A stretch of DNA of 64,000 nt, from NCBI RefSeq assembly GCF_027924665.1, contig NZ_AP027043.1, positions 1,922,001-1,986,000 on the forward strand, written 5' to 3'. Shown here piece after piece: positions 35,258 to 44,604 of the stretch; position 1 is the stretch's first letter, and the number at the start of each line of letters is the position of its first letter. Origin of the DNA: Flavobacterium sp. GSB-24. Lineage in GTDB: Bacteria > Bacteroidota > Bacteroidia > Flavobacteriales > Flavobacteriaceae. A model generated the notes under the pieces. The model worked only from the letters and a program-made list of their open reading frames with translations. It had not been told where the DNA came from and made no database searches. A program made the position numbers and the translations under genes.

Positions 35258-36235
35258 TTAATCTAATGATTGATTTTCTTGGTTGGCCATTTGCGAAATT
35301 GCTACATATTCTGCCGCAGATATATTTCCGTAGTAAAAATTTAATGGATTTACCACTTTTCCATCTTTATGAACCTCGTAATGACAATGAGGCCCTTCAG
35401 ATCTTCCTGTGCTTCCAACATAACCAATAACATCGCCGCGTTTGACATGTTGTCCGGGTCTGCAGTTGTATTTGCTCAAATGTGCATACAAACTCTCATA
35501 TCCAAAACCGTGCCTGATTACAACATGGTTTCCAAAGCCCGACGCTGTGTTGTCAGCTCTTGCTACAACGCCATCACCAGTGGCATAAACTGGTGCTCCA
35601 GTGTTGGCAGTAAAATCCATTCCGTTATGCATTTTTCGCACTTTCGTGAAAGGATCAATTCTATATCCAAAACCAGAAGCAACACGTTTCAAATTTTCAT
35701 TTTGAACGGGCTGAATCGCTGGAATTGCTAATAATAAATTTTCTTTTGCACCCGCTAATTTCAATATTTCGTCCAAAGATTGAGATTGAATTGCCAATTG
35801 TTTAGAAAGTTTATCTACTCTTTTAGTGGTGTTTGTAACCAACTGCGAATTATTATAACCTTCTAAAGCTTTGTATCTTTCAGGATTTCTAAAACCTGCT
35901 TTTCTAATAGAATCTGGAATTTCAGCTTTATTAAAATAAACTCTATAAATATTATTGTCTCGTTCTTCTAATGCGTCTGCAGCTTCGTCAATTTCGTCTA
36001 GTTTTTTATTCAAAATCGAATACTGTAATTTTAAATTTTCAATTTCACGTGCCTGTAAACGATCTTTTGGAGTTTCAAAATAGGGAGTATTAATTAAAAG
36101 AACAAAAACTAAAAAACCAAACAGTGCCGAAGCCAATAAAAACAGTAATGCGTAACCGATTTTAATTCTTTTTCTGGTTTTTATTTTCGTATAAGCCAGA
36201 TTTTCTGAGTCGTAATAATATTTTACTTTCGCCAT
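35258..36235 (-). CDS. M23-family metallopeptidase, membrane-anchored
   Basis: This 325-aa protein has a transmembrane helix at about 27-49, a coiled-coil region (about 60-165) and a C-terminal LytM/M23 domain with zinc motifs HNGMDF and GPHCHYEV. All catalytic residues are present. It probably cleaves peptidoglycan cross-links or activates other hydrolases during growth or division. The gene precedes merR by 48 bp in one transcription unit and is divergent from alaS. Confidence 0.95.
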   Translation of the reverse strand: MAKVKYYYDSENLAYTKIKTRKRIKIGYALLFLLASALFGFLVFVLLINTPYFETPKDRLQAREIENLKLQYSILNKKLDEIDEAADALEERDNNIYRVYFNKAEIPDSIRKAGFRNPERYKALEGYNNSQLVTNTTKRVDKLSKQLAIQSQSLDEILKLAGAKENLLLAIPAIQPVQNENLKRVASGFGYRIDPFTKVRKMHNGMDFTANTGAPVYATGDGVVARADNTASGFGNHVVIRHGFGYESLYAHLSKYNCRPGQHVKRGDVIGYVGSTGRSEGPHCHYEVHKDGKVVNPLNFYYGNISAAEYVAISQMANQENQSLD

Positions 36236-36515
36236 ATTTTAAAATACGCTATTTTTGCAGCTCGTAAAATAAGTTAGACGAACAAAACACATAAATGTTT
36301 CAGTTACTGACCGCTTTTTTACAAGAACAAATTTAATTAGATAATTGGGGCAATTAGATAATTAGATAATGTATGAATTAATAATTTTATTGTTGCTAAC
36401 TTAAAGTTTTTTAATTAAAAATCATATTATTATCACATTTTCAAATTGACAAATTAGCTAATTCATTAATTATCAATTGACACATTTGTAAACAGATACA
36501 TTTTCTAATTTAAAT

Positions 36516-39152
36516 ATGAAATCACAAGACGTACGTAAACAATTTTTAGACTTTTTTAAAAGCAATGGACACTTAATCGTTCCATCGGCTCCTATCGTTC
36601 TTAAAGATGATCCAACCTTAATGTTCAATAACTCGGGAATGGCCCAGTTTAAAGAATTTTTCTTAGGGAATGGAACTCCAAAAAGTAAAAGAATAGCCGA
36701 TACGCAAAAATGTCTTCGTGTGTCAGGAAAACATAATGATTTGGAAGATGTAGGTTTTGATACTTATCACCATACTATGTTTGAGATGCTTGGAAACTGG
36801 TCTTTTGGGGACTATTTCAAAAAAGAAGCAATCAATTGGGCATGGCAGCTTTTGACTGAAGTTTATAAAATTCCTAAAGAAAATCTTTATGTTTCTGTTT
36901 TTGAAGGAAGTAAAGAAGACAATGTTCCTTTTGATCAAGAAGCTTGGGATATCTGGAAAACATTAATTGACGAGGATAGAATTATTCTTGGAAATAAAAA
37001 AGATAATTTCTGGGAAATGGGCGATCAGGGACCATGTGGACCTTGTTCTGAAATTCACGTTGATTTACGTCCAGAATCTGAAAAAGCATTGGTGTCAGGA
37101 AAAAGTTTAGTTAATAACGATCACCCGCAAGTAGTTGAAATCTGGAATAATGTATTCATGGAATTCAACCGTAAAGCTGACGGATCTCTTGAAAAACTTC
37201 CTGCACAGCACGTTGATACGGGAATGGGATTTGAGCGTTTGTGTATGGCTTTGCAAGGTAAAACATCAAATTATGATACGGATGTTTTTACACCGCTTAT
37301 CGAAAAAGTTGAGCAGATTACAGGTTTGAAATATACATCTGATGAGGTTAAAAACATCTCAGAAGAACAAAATAAAACAAATATTGCGATTCGTGTAGTT
37401 GTCGATCACGTTCGTGCGGTTGCTTTTGCAATTGCTGATGGACAATTGCCATCAAACACAGGAGCAGGTTATGTAATCCGTAGAATTTTGCGTCGTGCTA
37501 TTCGTTACGGATTTACATTTTTAGGTACAAAAGAACCTTTTATCAATAAATTGGTAGAAGTTCTGGCAAACCAAATGGGAGAATTTTTCCCAGAAATCAA
37601 ATCGCAGCAGCAATTGGTTACGAATGTAATTCGCGAAGAAGAAGCTTCTTTCTTAAGAACTTTAGATCAAGGATTACAATTGTTAGAAAATGTAGTAGCA
37701 GAAACTACAGGAAAAGAAGTTTCTGGTGCTAAGGTTTTTGAATTGTATGATACGTTTGGTTTTCCAAAAGATTTGACAGCTCTTATTCTAAAAGAAAAAG
37801 GTTTCTCATATAAGGAAGAAGAATTTGAAGTTGAATTACAAAAACAAAAAACACGTTCTCGTGCGGCTTCTGAAGTTTCTACAGAAGACTGGAAGGTTTT
37901 AATTCCTGGAAATGTAGAAACATTTGTGGGTTATGATAAAACAGAAAACGAAGTAAAAATTACAAGAATTCGTAAAGTTGATTCTAAAAAAGATGGTGTT
38001 TTGTACCAAATCGTTTTAGATAATACACCTTTTTATCCAGAAGGAGGAGGACAAGTTGGTGATAAAGGAACTCTGGTTTCTGCAAATGAAACGATCGAAA
38101 TCATCGATACTAAAAAAGAAAATAATTTGATTTTGCATTTTGCAAAACAGCTTCCAGAAAATGTAGAAGCAGGTTTTGTGGCAAAAGTAAATACTGATTT
38201 AAGAACATCAACTTCAAAAAATCACTCGGCTACGCATTTAATGCATTTAGCTTTGAGAAGTATTTTAGGAACACATGTAGAGCAAAAAGGATCGTTGGTA
38301 AATCCAAATTATTTACGTTTTGACTTTTCTCATTTCAGCAAAGTTTCTGATGAAGAATTACGTCAGGTTGAAGCAAGTGTAAATGCACAAATTGAAGCAC
38401 AATTGCAATTGGTAGAACACAGAAATATACCGATTAAAGAAGCATTGGATAAAGGTGCAATGGCTTTATTTGGTGAGAAATACGGCGATAATGTTCGTAT
38501 GATTGAATTTGGTGAAAGTAAAGAACTTTGTGGTGGAATTCACGTGAAAAACACTGCCGAAATCTGGCATTTCAAAATCATTTCTGAAGGTGCTGTTGCA
38601 GCTGGAATTCGTCGTATTGAAGCAATTACAGGTGATGCAGTAAAAGACTTCTATCAAAATCAGGAAAATACATTATCTGAAATAAAAGAAACTTTAAAAA
38701 ATCCACAGGATATTTTAAAGTCAGTTTCTTCTTTACAAGATGATAATGCGAAATTGAAAAAACAAGTTGAGCAGTTATTAAAAGAAAAAGTAGGAGCATT
38801 AAAATCTAAATTAGAGAAAGATTTCCAAGAAGTTAACGGTATAAATTTCCTAGCTAAGCAAGTAGATTTGAGCATGGCTTCTACAAAAGATTTAGCTTCA
38901 GCATTGGGAAGTTCAAAACCAGATTCATTCGTATTTTTAGCTTCTGTTGAAGATGGATTGCCAAATATTCATTGCTATATTTCTAAAGAATTGGTTGCAA
39001 GCAAAAGCTTAAATGCAAACGCAGTAATCAAAGAATTAGGTAAATATATTGAAGGAAACGGAGGAGGACAGCCTTTCTTCGCATCTGGAAAAGGTAAAAA
39101 TGCAAATGGAATTGCAGAGGCTTTGGCTAAGGCAAGTGAGTTTGTTAAATAA
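36516..39152 (+). CDS. alaS: alanine--tRNA ligase
   Basis: This 878-aa enzyme has the class II catalytic domain ([43 protein letters not shown]), the editing domain with HSATHLMH and CGGIHV zinc ligands, a coiled coil and a C-terminal DHHA1 domain ending in [10 protein letters not shown]. Full length and all motifs are intact. A TATTTTTG promoter-like element lies at 36250-36257, leaving a long AT-rich leader of about 250 nt in which no regulatory structure was recognised. Confidence 0.98.
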   Translation: MKSQDVRKQFLDFFKSNGHLIVPSAPIVLKDDPTLMFNNSGMAQFKEFFLGNGTPKSKRIADTQKCLRVSGKHNDLEDVGFDTYHHTMFEMLGNWSFGDYFKKEAINWAWQLLTEVYKIPKENLYVSVFEGSKEDNVPFDQEAWDIWKTLIDEDRIILGNKKDNFWEMGDQGPCGPCSEIHVDLRPESEKALVSGKSLVNNDHPQVVEIWNNVFMEFNRKADGSLEKLPAQHVDTGMGFERLCMALQGKTSNYDTDVFTPLIEKVEQITGLKYTSDEVKNISEEQNKTNIAIRVVVDHVRAVAFAIADGQLPSNTGAGYVIRRILRRAIRYGFTFLGTKEPFINKLVEVLANQMGEFFPEIKSQQQLVTNVIREEEASFLRTLDQGLQLLENVVAETTGKEVSGAKVFELYDTFGFPKDLTALILKEKGFSYKEEEFEVELQKQKTRSRAASEVSTEDWKVLIPGNVETFVGYDKTENEVKITRIRKVDSKKDGVLYQIVLDNTPFYPEGGGQVGDKGTLVSANETIEIIDTKKENNLILHFAKQLPENVEAGFVAKVNTDLRTSTSKNHSATHLMHLALRSILGTHVEQKGSLVNPNYLRFDFSHFSKVSDEELRQVEASVNAQIEAQLQLVEHRNIPIKEALDKGAMALFGEKYGDNVRMIEFGESKELCGGIHVKNTAEIWHFKIISEGAVAAGIRRIEAITGDAVKDFYQNQENTLSEIKETLKNPQDILKSVSSLQDDNAKLKKQVEQLLKEKVGALKSKLEKDFQEVNGINFLAKQVDLSMASTKDLASALGSSKPDSFVFLASVEDGLPNIHCYISKELVASKSLNANAVIKELGKYIEGNGGGQPFFASGKGKNANGIAEALAKASEFVK

Positions 39153-39160
39153 AGGTGCTA

Positions 39161-39176
39161 TCCCGAAGCCTCGGGA
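39161..39176. repeat. TCCCGA..TCGGGA palindrome, copy 3
   Basis: TCCCGAAGCCTCGGGA, 9 bp after the alaS stop. Confidence 0.7.
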
Positions 39177-39218
39177 CTAAGTTACTAAGGTTCTGAGATT
39201 TTGGAATTATAGATAATT

Positions 39219-39252
39219 AAACCCGACAGATTTTTAAAATCTGTCGGGTTTT
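39219..39252 (+). terminator. terminator after alaS
   Basis: AAACCCGACAGATTTT and AAAATCTGTCGGGTTTT arms form a strong hairpin with a T run. Confidence 0.85.
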
Positions 39253-39283
39253 GTGTTTATAGTACTTATTTTTCTCATTTTAT

Positions 39284-39392
39284 GTCATTTCGATCCCGAG
39301 GCTTCGGGAGAGAAATCTTCGCGAGAAGCTCGACAAAGATTTGATTCTTGTTGCGGAATTACTTGCGAAGATTTCTCCTTGGTCGAAATGAC
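39284..39392. repeat. MITE/REP-like inverted-repeat element
   Basis: A 109-bp element with perfect 10-bp ends (GTCATTTCGA / TCGAAATGAC) and an inner perfect 13-bp inverted repeat (GAGAAATCTTCGC / GCGAAGATTTCTC). It contains one TCCCGA palindrome at 39294-39309. It has no coding capacity of its own; a short open frame across it is incidental. It looks like a member of a dispersed non-autonomous family. Confidence 0.7.
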
Positions 39393-39454
39393 AAATAGAG
39401 CGTTTAATCGATATTTTAATAAAAAACCAGCTCAATAGTAGGTTAAAAGAAAAG

Positions 39455-39529
39455 GGCTTTAGCCAAACGTAATAGTTTTGGCTAAAGCCTCTCTCTTTTA
39501 TTTAATTTTTTCATCCAGCTAAAGCTGGA
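39455..39529. repeat. GGCTTTAGCC / CCAGCTAAAGCTGG inverted repeats
   Basis: GGCTTTAGCCAAA pairs with TTTGGCTAAAGCC (39455-39489), and TCCAGCTAAAGCTGGA at 39514-39529 is itself a palindrome. Both motifs recur, in a different nesting, at 52865-52991. Confidence 0.65.
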
Positions 39530-39584
39530 CGCTATTCAAAAAACTTAGAACCTTAGTATCTCAGCAACTTAGAACCTCAAAAAA

Positions 39585-41330
39585 TTACTTTCTTTCCCCA
39601 ATCTGCTGACGCCACATGGCATAATACAATCCTTTTTCAACAATTAAATCATCATGTTTACCTTGCTCGATGATTTTACCTTGTTCCAAAACAAAAATCC
39701 TATCAGCATGCATTACAGTAGATAAACGGTGTGCGATTAAAACAGTAATTCTATTTTTGTCAGATATATTTCTGATTGTGGCGTTAATTTCTTCTTCAGT
39801 AATAGAATCCAAGGCAGAAGTTGCTTCGTCAAAAATTAATAGATTTGGATTTCTAAGAATAGCTCTGGCAATAGATAAACGTTGTTTTTCTCCACCCGAA
39901 ACTTTGATGCCGCCTTCTCCAATTGTCGTGTTTAAACCATCTTCGGCACGTCTCAAAAGTTTGTCACAGCTTGCTCTTTTTAGTGCATCATATAAATCTT
40001 CATCGGTTGCGTTTGGCTTAACAAATAATAAATTCTCGCGAATTGTTCCAGAGAATAATTGGGCATCTTGAGTTACAAAACCTAACTGTTTTCTTAGATC
40101 GAGTAAATCAATATCGGTTGAATCAATATCGTTATACAAAATTTGACCTTCAGCAGGTGTATATAATCCAACTAATAATTTTACCAAAGTTGTTTTTCCG
40201 GAACCAGACGGACCCACAAATGCTACAGTTTGCCCTTGTTTAATTTCAAAATTGATATTTTCAACCGCTTTAAATTTGGCCGTTTTATGCTGAAAGCTTA
40301 CATTCGAAAATAATAAGGATTGAATTGCACCAACATGTTTTGGAGTTTTTGGACGGAATTCTTTTGGAGCGCTTAATAAGACTTTGAAATTTTCCATTGA
40401 AACTTTGGTTTCGTTCAATGCAATAATGAAGTTTCCAAGTTCTTGAAGCGGACCGAAAATAAAGAAAGTAAAAAATACCATCGTTAATAAATCACCAACA
40501 ATAATTTTTCCTCCAAATAAGAAATAATACAAAGTAAAAACAACACAAGTTCTTAAAAAGTGAACTGTTGTTCCTTGAATGAAACTCAAACTTCTAATAA
40601 ATCGAATTTTCTCCAATTCTAACTGTAGAATTTTAAAAGTGTTTAAGTTTAGACGTTTCTCTTCTTGATAAGTCAAACCAAGACTTTTTACCAATTCAAT
40701 GTTTCTTAAACTTTCAGTTGTTGATCCTGCCAAAGCGTTCGTTTGATTAACGATTTTTTTAGAAACAATTTTAATTTTTTTACCTAAATAAGAACTTACC
40801 AAAGCAATAATTGGAGCTGTAATTAAAAAGATAATAGAAATTCTAAAGTCAATTCGAGCAACATAAACGATTACAAATATGAATCCTATTATAGTCTGAA
40901 AGATCAATGAAATAGAAAGAGTAATCAATTTTTCAGAATCAGAACGTACTTTGGTTAATTTACTCAAAGTTTCACCGCTTCGCTGATCTTCAAATTCAGC
41001 ATAAGGCAGATCTAAAGATTTTTTAATTCCGTCTGTATACATTTGAGCTCCAGTTCTCTGGATCACGACATTAGTAAAGTAATCCTGAAAATTTTTGGTA
41101 ATTCTGGAAATCATAGCGGCTCCAAGCGAAAGACCAAGCCAGAAAGATAAAGATTTGATGAAACCAGTTGGATTTCCTGCGTATTTGTGTAAACCAACTC
41201 CGCAATCCTGCATTAGTTTTCCTGTAATTATTGAGTCTGATAAACTGAAACAAATGTTGATAGAAGCCATGATCAAAGCAAAAAATAAAAGCATTTTATG
41301 TTTGATGATGTAAGTATATAATAATTTCAT
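39585..41330 (-). CDS. ABC exporter, fused permease/ATPase (MsbA-like)
   Basis: This 581-aa half-transporter has six transmembrane helices in residues 1-310 and an ATPase with Walker A GPSGSGKT, signature VSGGEKQR, Walker B LLIFDEATSAL and switch IAHRLS. All motifs are intact. It would work as a homodimer exporting a lipid, peptide or drug. No peptidase domain is present, unlike the exporter at 5612. No substrate is suggested by neighbours. Confidence 0.93.
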   Translation of the reverse strand: MKLLYTYIIKHKMLLFFALIMASINICFSLSDSIITGKLMQDCGVGLHKYAGNPTGFIKSLSFWLGLSLGAAMISRITKNFQDYFTNVVIQRTGAQMYTDGIKKSLDLPYAEFEDQRSGETLSKLTKVRSDSEKLITLSISLIFQTIIGFIFVIVYVARIDFRISIIFLITAPIIALVSSYLGKKIKIVSKKIVNQTNALAGSTTESLRNIELVKSLGLTYQEEKRLNLNTFKILQLELEKIRFIRSLSFIQGTTVHFLRTCVVFTLYYFLFGGKIIVGDLLTMVFFTFFIFGPLQELGNFIIALNETKVSMENFKVLLSAPKEFRPKTPKHVGAIQSLLFSNVSFQHKTAKFKAVENINFEIKQGQTVAFVGPSGSGKTTLVKLLVGLYTPAEGQILYNDIDSTDIDLLDLRKQLGFVTQDAQLFSGTIRENLLFVKPNATDEDLYDALKRASCDKLLRRAEDGLNTTIGEGGIKVSGGEKQRLSIARAILRNPNLLIFDEATSALDSITEEEINATIRNISDKNRITVLIAHRLSTVMHADRIFVLEQGKIIEQGKHDDLIVEKGLYYAMWRQQIGERK

Positions 41331-41653
41331 ATAAGATTTTAAAAAGTGGAAGATGCAAAAATAAGGAATTGTTTGGGGATGTATAGTTGATTTCTGTTAT
41401 TAAAAATGTAAATTTTTTTTAAACCCCATTTTTAGCCTCTATGTTTAAAAATACAGGAAAAAAGCTAACTATTTACACCTTTTTTTCTTTATGATTAAAT
41501 TTTTATTTTTAAGTTGATTATTCTTAGATCGCTTGCTATTAGTGTATTAAATAATGTTTGAATTATATTATTTATCTGAATGCGGAATCCCGTAAGGTTT
41601 TAGTTTTATGTTGTATTACGTTTGCACCAATAACAAATTTAATCAAAAAAACT

Positions 41654-42379
41654 ATGAAAAAATTTTTACTTCTTTTTGGAGCTTTGACTCTATCATTAAC
41701 TTCTTGTTCAAGCGATGATTCTTCAGATTCATCTTCTGTATTACTTAAAAAAGAAATTGCAACTGACTCTGATGGAGACAAGGTAACTACTAATTATAAA
41801 TATGACGGAAATAAATTAGTAGATATAACAGTACAAGGTTTTACTGGAGGATTATATTTTACGTACACAGGAGATTTAATTACAAAAATTGAATTCAAAT
41901 ACGATGGTGTGGTAGAGCAAATTAACACATATGCTTATGATTCAAATAATCGTTTGGTAAGTTTTGTGAGAGCAGAACCTCAAGATGAATTAGGTTTCAA
42001 AGAAGTTTATACTTACAATACTGATGGAACTGTTTCTGTAAAAACATACAGAGGTGATCATTTGTCACAAACTACAGCAAACGGAACTGGAAAAATAATT
42101 TTTACTGCAGGTGAAGTAACTGAAATTACAGCAACTGACAGCCCGAGCAGAACTTATGTATATGATGACAAAAACAATCCTATGAAAAATGTTTTAGGAT
42201 ATGATAAGATCTCTTTTGCGGATGGTGAAGCTTCAGGAATTTTGCATAATATTGTTTCTTCAAAATATAACAATGAAGTAATGGCTGCGTATGTACTTAC
42301 ATATAATGCAGATAATTATCCTGTAAAAAGTGTTGAAAGCGAAGAAGGAGAAGTAGCGACTATAGAATATTTCTATTAA
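41654..42379 (+). CDS. lipoprotein with YD-like beta repeats, paralog 1
   Basis: The start at 41654 gives 241 residues opening with a lipoprotein signal (LTLSLTSCSSDDSS); the frame is open further upstream but that part is not coding-like. Repeated short units such as YDGNKLVDITV, YTGDLITKIEFKYDG and YNTDGTVSVKTY resemble the YD/RHS-type beta-hairpin repeats of Bacteroidota surface lipoproteins. A paralog with the same layout follows after a terminator. The function is unknown; a surface or outer-membrane location is likely. Confidence 0.75.
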   Translation: MKKFLLLFGALTLSLTSCSSDDSSDSSSVLLKKEIATDSDGDKVTTNYKYDGNKLVDITVQGFTGGLYFTYTGDLITKIEFKYDGVVEQINTYAYDSNNRLVSFVRAEPQDELGFKEVYTYNTDGTVSVKTYRGDHLSQTTANGTGKIIFTAGEVTEITATDSPSRTYVYDDKNNPMKNVLGYDKISFADGEASGILHNIVSSKYNNEVMAAYVLTYNADNYPVKSVESEEGEVATIEYFY

Positions 42380-42401
42380 TTAAAATATCAATTTAGTTTA
42401 T

Positions 42402-42436
42402 AAGCCAGAAGTAATTACTTCTGGCTTTTTAATTTT
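42402..42436 (+). terminator. terminator between lipoprotein paralogs
   Basis: AAGCCAGAAGTAA and TTACTTCTGGCTT arms, then T-rich tail. Confidence 0.85.
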
Positions 42437-42585
42437 ATGGGATGATGTGCAGGTGAAAGATATAGTTGTAAGTTTAAAATTACAATTTTGTCGTTTTCTA
42501 TTATTGATAAAACCTTTAGAGGCATTTAATTCATTTGGAGGAATATACTTTTGGTATAATTATTTAACCTTTTAATTTACAAAAA

Positions 42586-43386
42586 ATGAAAAAAATTGTA
42601 TGCCTTTTTGGCGCTTTAGCATTAACAGCAGCATCTTGCTCAAATGATGACAACTCAAATAATGTAAACAATGTAGTTTTACCAAAAACTATTCAGCTTA
42701 CTAATGATAAAGACCCTGCGCAAAATATGACAAGCACATTTACTTATCAAGGGAATAAAATTGTAGATATCAGTAGTCCAAAAGCGAAATCTGAATTTAC
42801 TTATACTGGTAATCAAATAACAAAAAAAGTTGATTATTACATGAGCAAAGGTCAGTTGGAAAAAATCGTAGAAACATCATACGTTTATGCAAATGGTAAA
42901 TTGCAAAGCGTAAACGGAATCTCGTATGGAACAGCTTTCAGACAAGTTTATACTTATAATATTGATGGTACTATTACAAAAGAAGCCTATACAACGGACC
43001 AAAATACAGGAGTAGAATCAAAATCGCGAGAAAGCTGGCAGCTTACAGTTGTAAATGGCAATTTAACAAAATTGGTTACTATAAGCGGCGCTTTTATTGG
43101 CACACATGTTTACGACTATGATGCTAAAAATACTGCATTTAAAAATATCTTAGGATTTAACTTATTATTAGATCAGGCAATAACACCATCATTAGGTCAA
43201 AAAAATTATTCTTCTGTTAATAATATTGGAAAAGATACTCAATCAGTAGTGATAGATTCTCAGCCATTTACCAATACTATAGATTACAATGCTAAATATG
43301 ATTACAACACTAATGGATATCCTGTTAAGCAAACATCTTATAATCAAGATGGAACTGTAAAAGAAGTATTTGATTATACTTACTAA
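42586..43386 (+). CDS. lipoprotein with YD-like beta repeats, paralog 2
   Basis: This 266-aa protein has signal MKKIVCLFGALALTAASCSN with lipobox Cys18. Its repeats (YQGNKIVDISS, YTGNQITKKVDYY, YNIDGTITKEAY, YNTNGYPVKQTSY) match those of the preceding gene, and both end in a short aromatic segment. The pair arose by tandem duplication; identity looks moderate, so the duplication is not recent. Separate terminators suggest independent expression. Confidence 0.78.
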   Translation: MKKIVCLFGALALTAASCSNDDNSNNVNNVVLPKTIQLTNDKDPAQNMTSTFTYQGNKIVDISSPKAKSEFTYTGNQITKKVDYYMSKGQLEKIVETSYVYANGKLQSVNGISYGTAFRQVYTYNIDGTITKEAYTTDQNTGVESKSRESWQLTVVNGNLTKLVTISGAFIGTHVYDYDAKNTAFKNILGFNLLLDQAITPSLGQKNYSSVNNIGKDTQSVVIDSQPFTNTIDYNAKYDYNTNGYPVKQTSYNQDGTVKEVFDYTY

Positions 43387-43410
43387 TCATAAAAAATATA
43401 TTTTTTGTAA

Positions 43411-43441
43411 AAGCCAGAGCAAATTGCATCTGGCTTTTTTA
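43411..43441 (+). terminator. terminator after lipoprotein paralog 2
   Basis: AAGCCAGA and TCTGGCTT arms followed by six T residues. Its stem shares the AAGCCAGA sequence with the terminator of paralog 1, consistent with duplication of gene plus terminator. Confidence 0.8.
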
Positions 43442-43480
43442 TTTCTAAAAAATAATCGAAATTTACACAAAAGAACTTCC

Positions 43481-44446
43481 ATGCAATTCAGAACCCAAAT
43501 TCCAATTTTAAAAAGTAATCAACCAATCGATTATAATTCGAAATTACTTTCTATTGGTTCTTGTTTTGCAGAAAATATGGCGGAGAAATTCGATTACTTC
43601 AAATTTCAAAATGAAACAAATCCTTTTGGAATTATATTTAATCCTGTTTCAATTGAGAAACTATTTAAAAGAGTTTGCCATCAGGAACTTTTCGGAGAAA
43701 AAGATGTTTTCTTTCATAACGAACGCTGGCATAGTTTTGATGTTCATTCTGATTTAAGTAATGCTGATAGACAAGAACTTCTTGAAAGCCTAAATAAAGC
43801 GGTTACAGAAACGTACAAACAGCTAAAAGAAGCGACGCACATTATTATAACTTTTGGAACTTCTTGGATTTACAGAAATGTAGAAAGTGAAGAAGTAGTT
43901 GCTAATTGTCATAAAGTCCCTCAAAAGCAATTTTCAAAAGAACTATTATCTGTTGATGTAATTCAAAAAAGTATTCAAAGTACAATTGAGTTAATTCATA
44001 CTGTAAATCCAGAGATAAATTTCATTTTTACGATTTCTCCAGTTCGTCATACAAAAGACGGTTTCGTAGAAAACCAGTTAAGTAAATCACATTTATTTAC
44101 AGCGCTTCACAACGTTTTAAAAATTGACAATTCACAATTGACAATTCATCATTATTTCCCGTCTTACGAAATAATGATGGATGAACTTCGCGATTATCGT
44201 TTTTATTCAGAAGATATGCTTCATCCTAATCAAATAGCTATAGATTATATCTGGAAGCTTTTCAGCGAAAATTATATTTCGCAAGAGAGTTTTGCGCTAA
44301 TGCAGGAAGTAGACGAAATTCAGAAAAGTCTGCGCCACAGAAGCTTCAATCCAGAATCTGAACAGCATCAAAAATTCCTGGCAAAATTACAACAGAAAAT
44401 AATTGCAATAGGAGATAAACTGCCTCATATAAAATTTAAATTATAA
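43481..44446 (+). CDS. GSCFA domain protein
   Basis: Starting at 43481 the protein has 321 residues and begins MQFRTQIPILKSNQ; the frame upstream crosses the terminator of the previous gene and is not coding. The GSCFA block LLSIGSCFAENMAEKF names the family, which is related to SGNH/GDSL hydrolases: the Ser of GSCF, the TFGTSWIYRN block and a C-terminal DMLHPNQIAIDYIW give Ser, Gly/Asn and Asp-x-x-His elements. It is probably a carbohydrate esterase-like enzyme acting on an unknown substrate; no signal peptide is seen. Confidence 0.9.
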   Translation: MQFRTQIPILKSNQPIDYNSKLLSIGSCFAENMAEKFDYFKFQNETNPFGIIFNPVSIEKLFKRVCHQELFGEKDVFFHNERWHSFDVHSDLSNADRQELLESLNKAVTETYKQLKEATHIIITFGTSWIYRNVESEEVVANCHKVPQKQFSKELLSVDVIQKSIQSTIELIHTVNPEINFIFTISPVRHTKDGFVENQLSKSHLFTALHNVLKIDNSQLTIHHYFPSYEIMMDELRDYRFYSEDMLHPNQIAIDYIWKLFSENYISQESFALMQEVDEIQKSLRHRSFNPESEQHQKFLAKLQQKIIAIGDKLPHIKFKL

Positions 44447-44533
44447 AAAGCCTTTGGTTGTAACCAATGACAGCTTTTTAACAGTAAAATTTTAGAATAA
44501 TTCCTGATAATTGTGTAAATTGTTAAAGTTTAA

Positions 44534-44553
44534 ATTTTACATTTTTGTAAAAT
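44534..44553. promoter_or_regulatory. palindrome upstream of tamB
   Basis: ATTTTACA-TTTT-TGTAAAAT is a perfect 8-bp inverted repeat 51 bp before the tamB start. It may be an operator; the AT-rich context makes chance occurrence possible. Confidence 0.3.
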
Positions 44554-44604
44554 GTCTAATTATGCTTTTTTCAGAAGCAATTTAATCATGTATTTTATTG
44601 ACGT

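Noticed and set aside
39253..39438. 61-aa plus-strand open frame
   Set aside because: It lies wholly across the inverted-repeat element and its amino acid sequence shows no family; it is incidental to the repeat.
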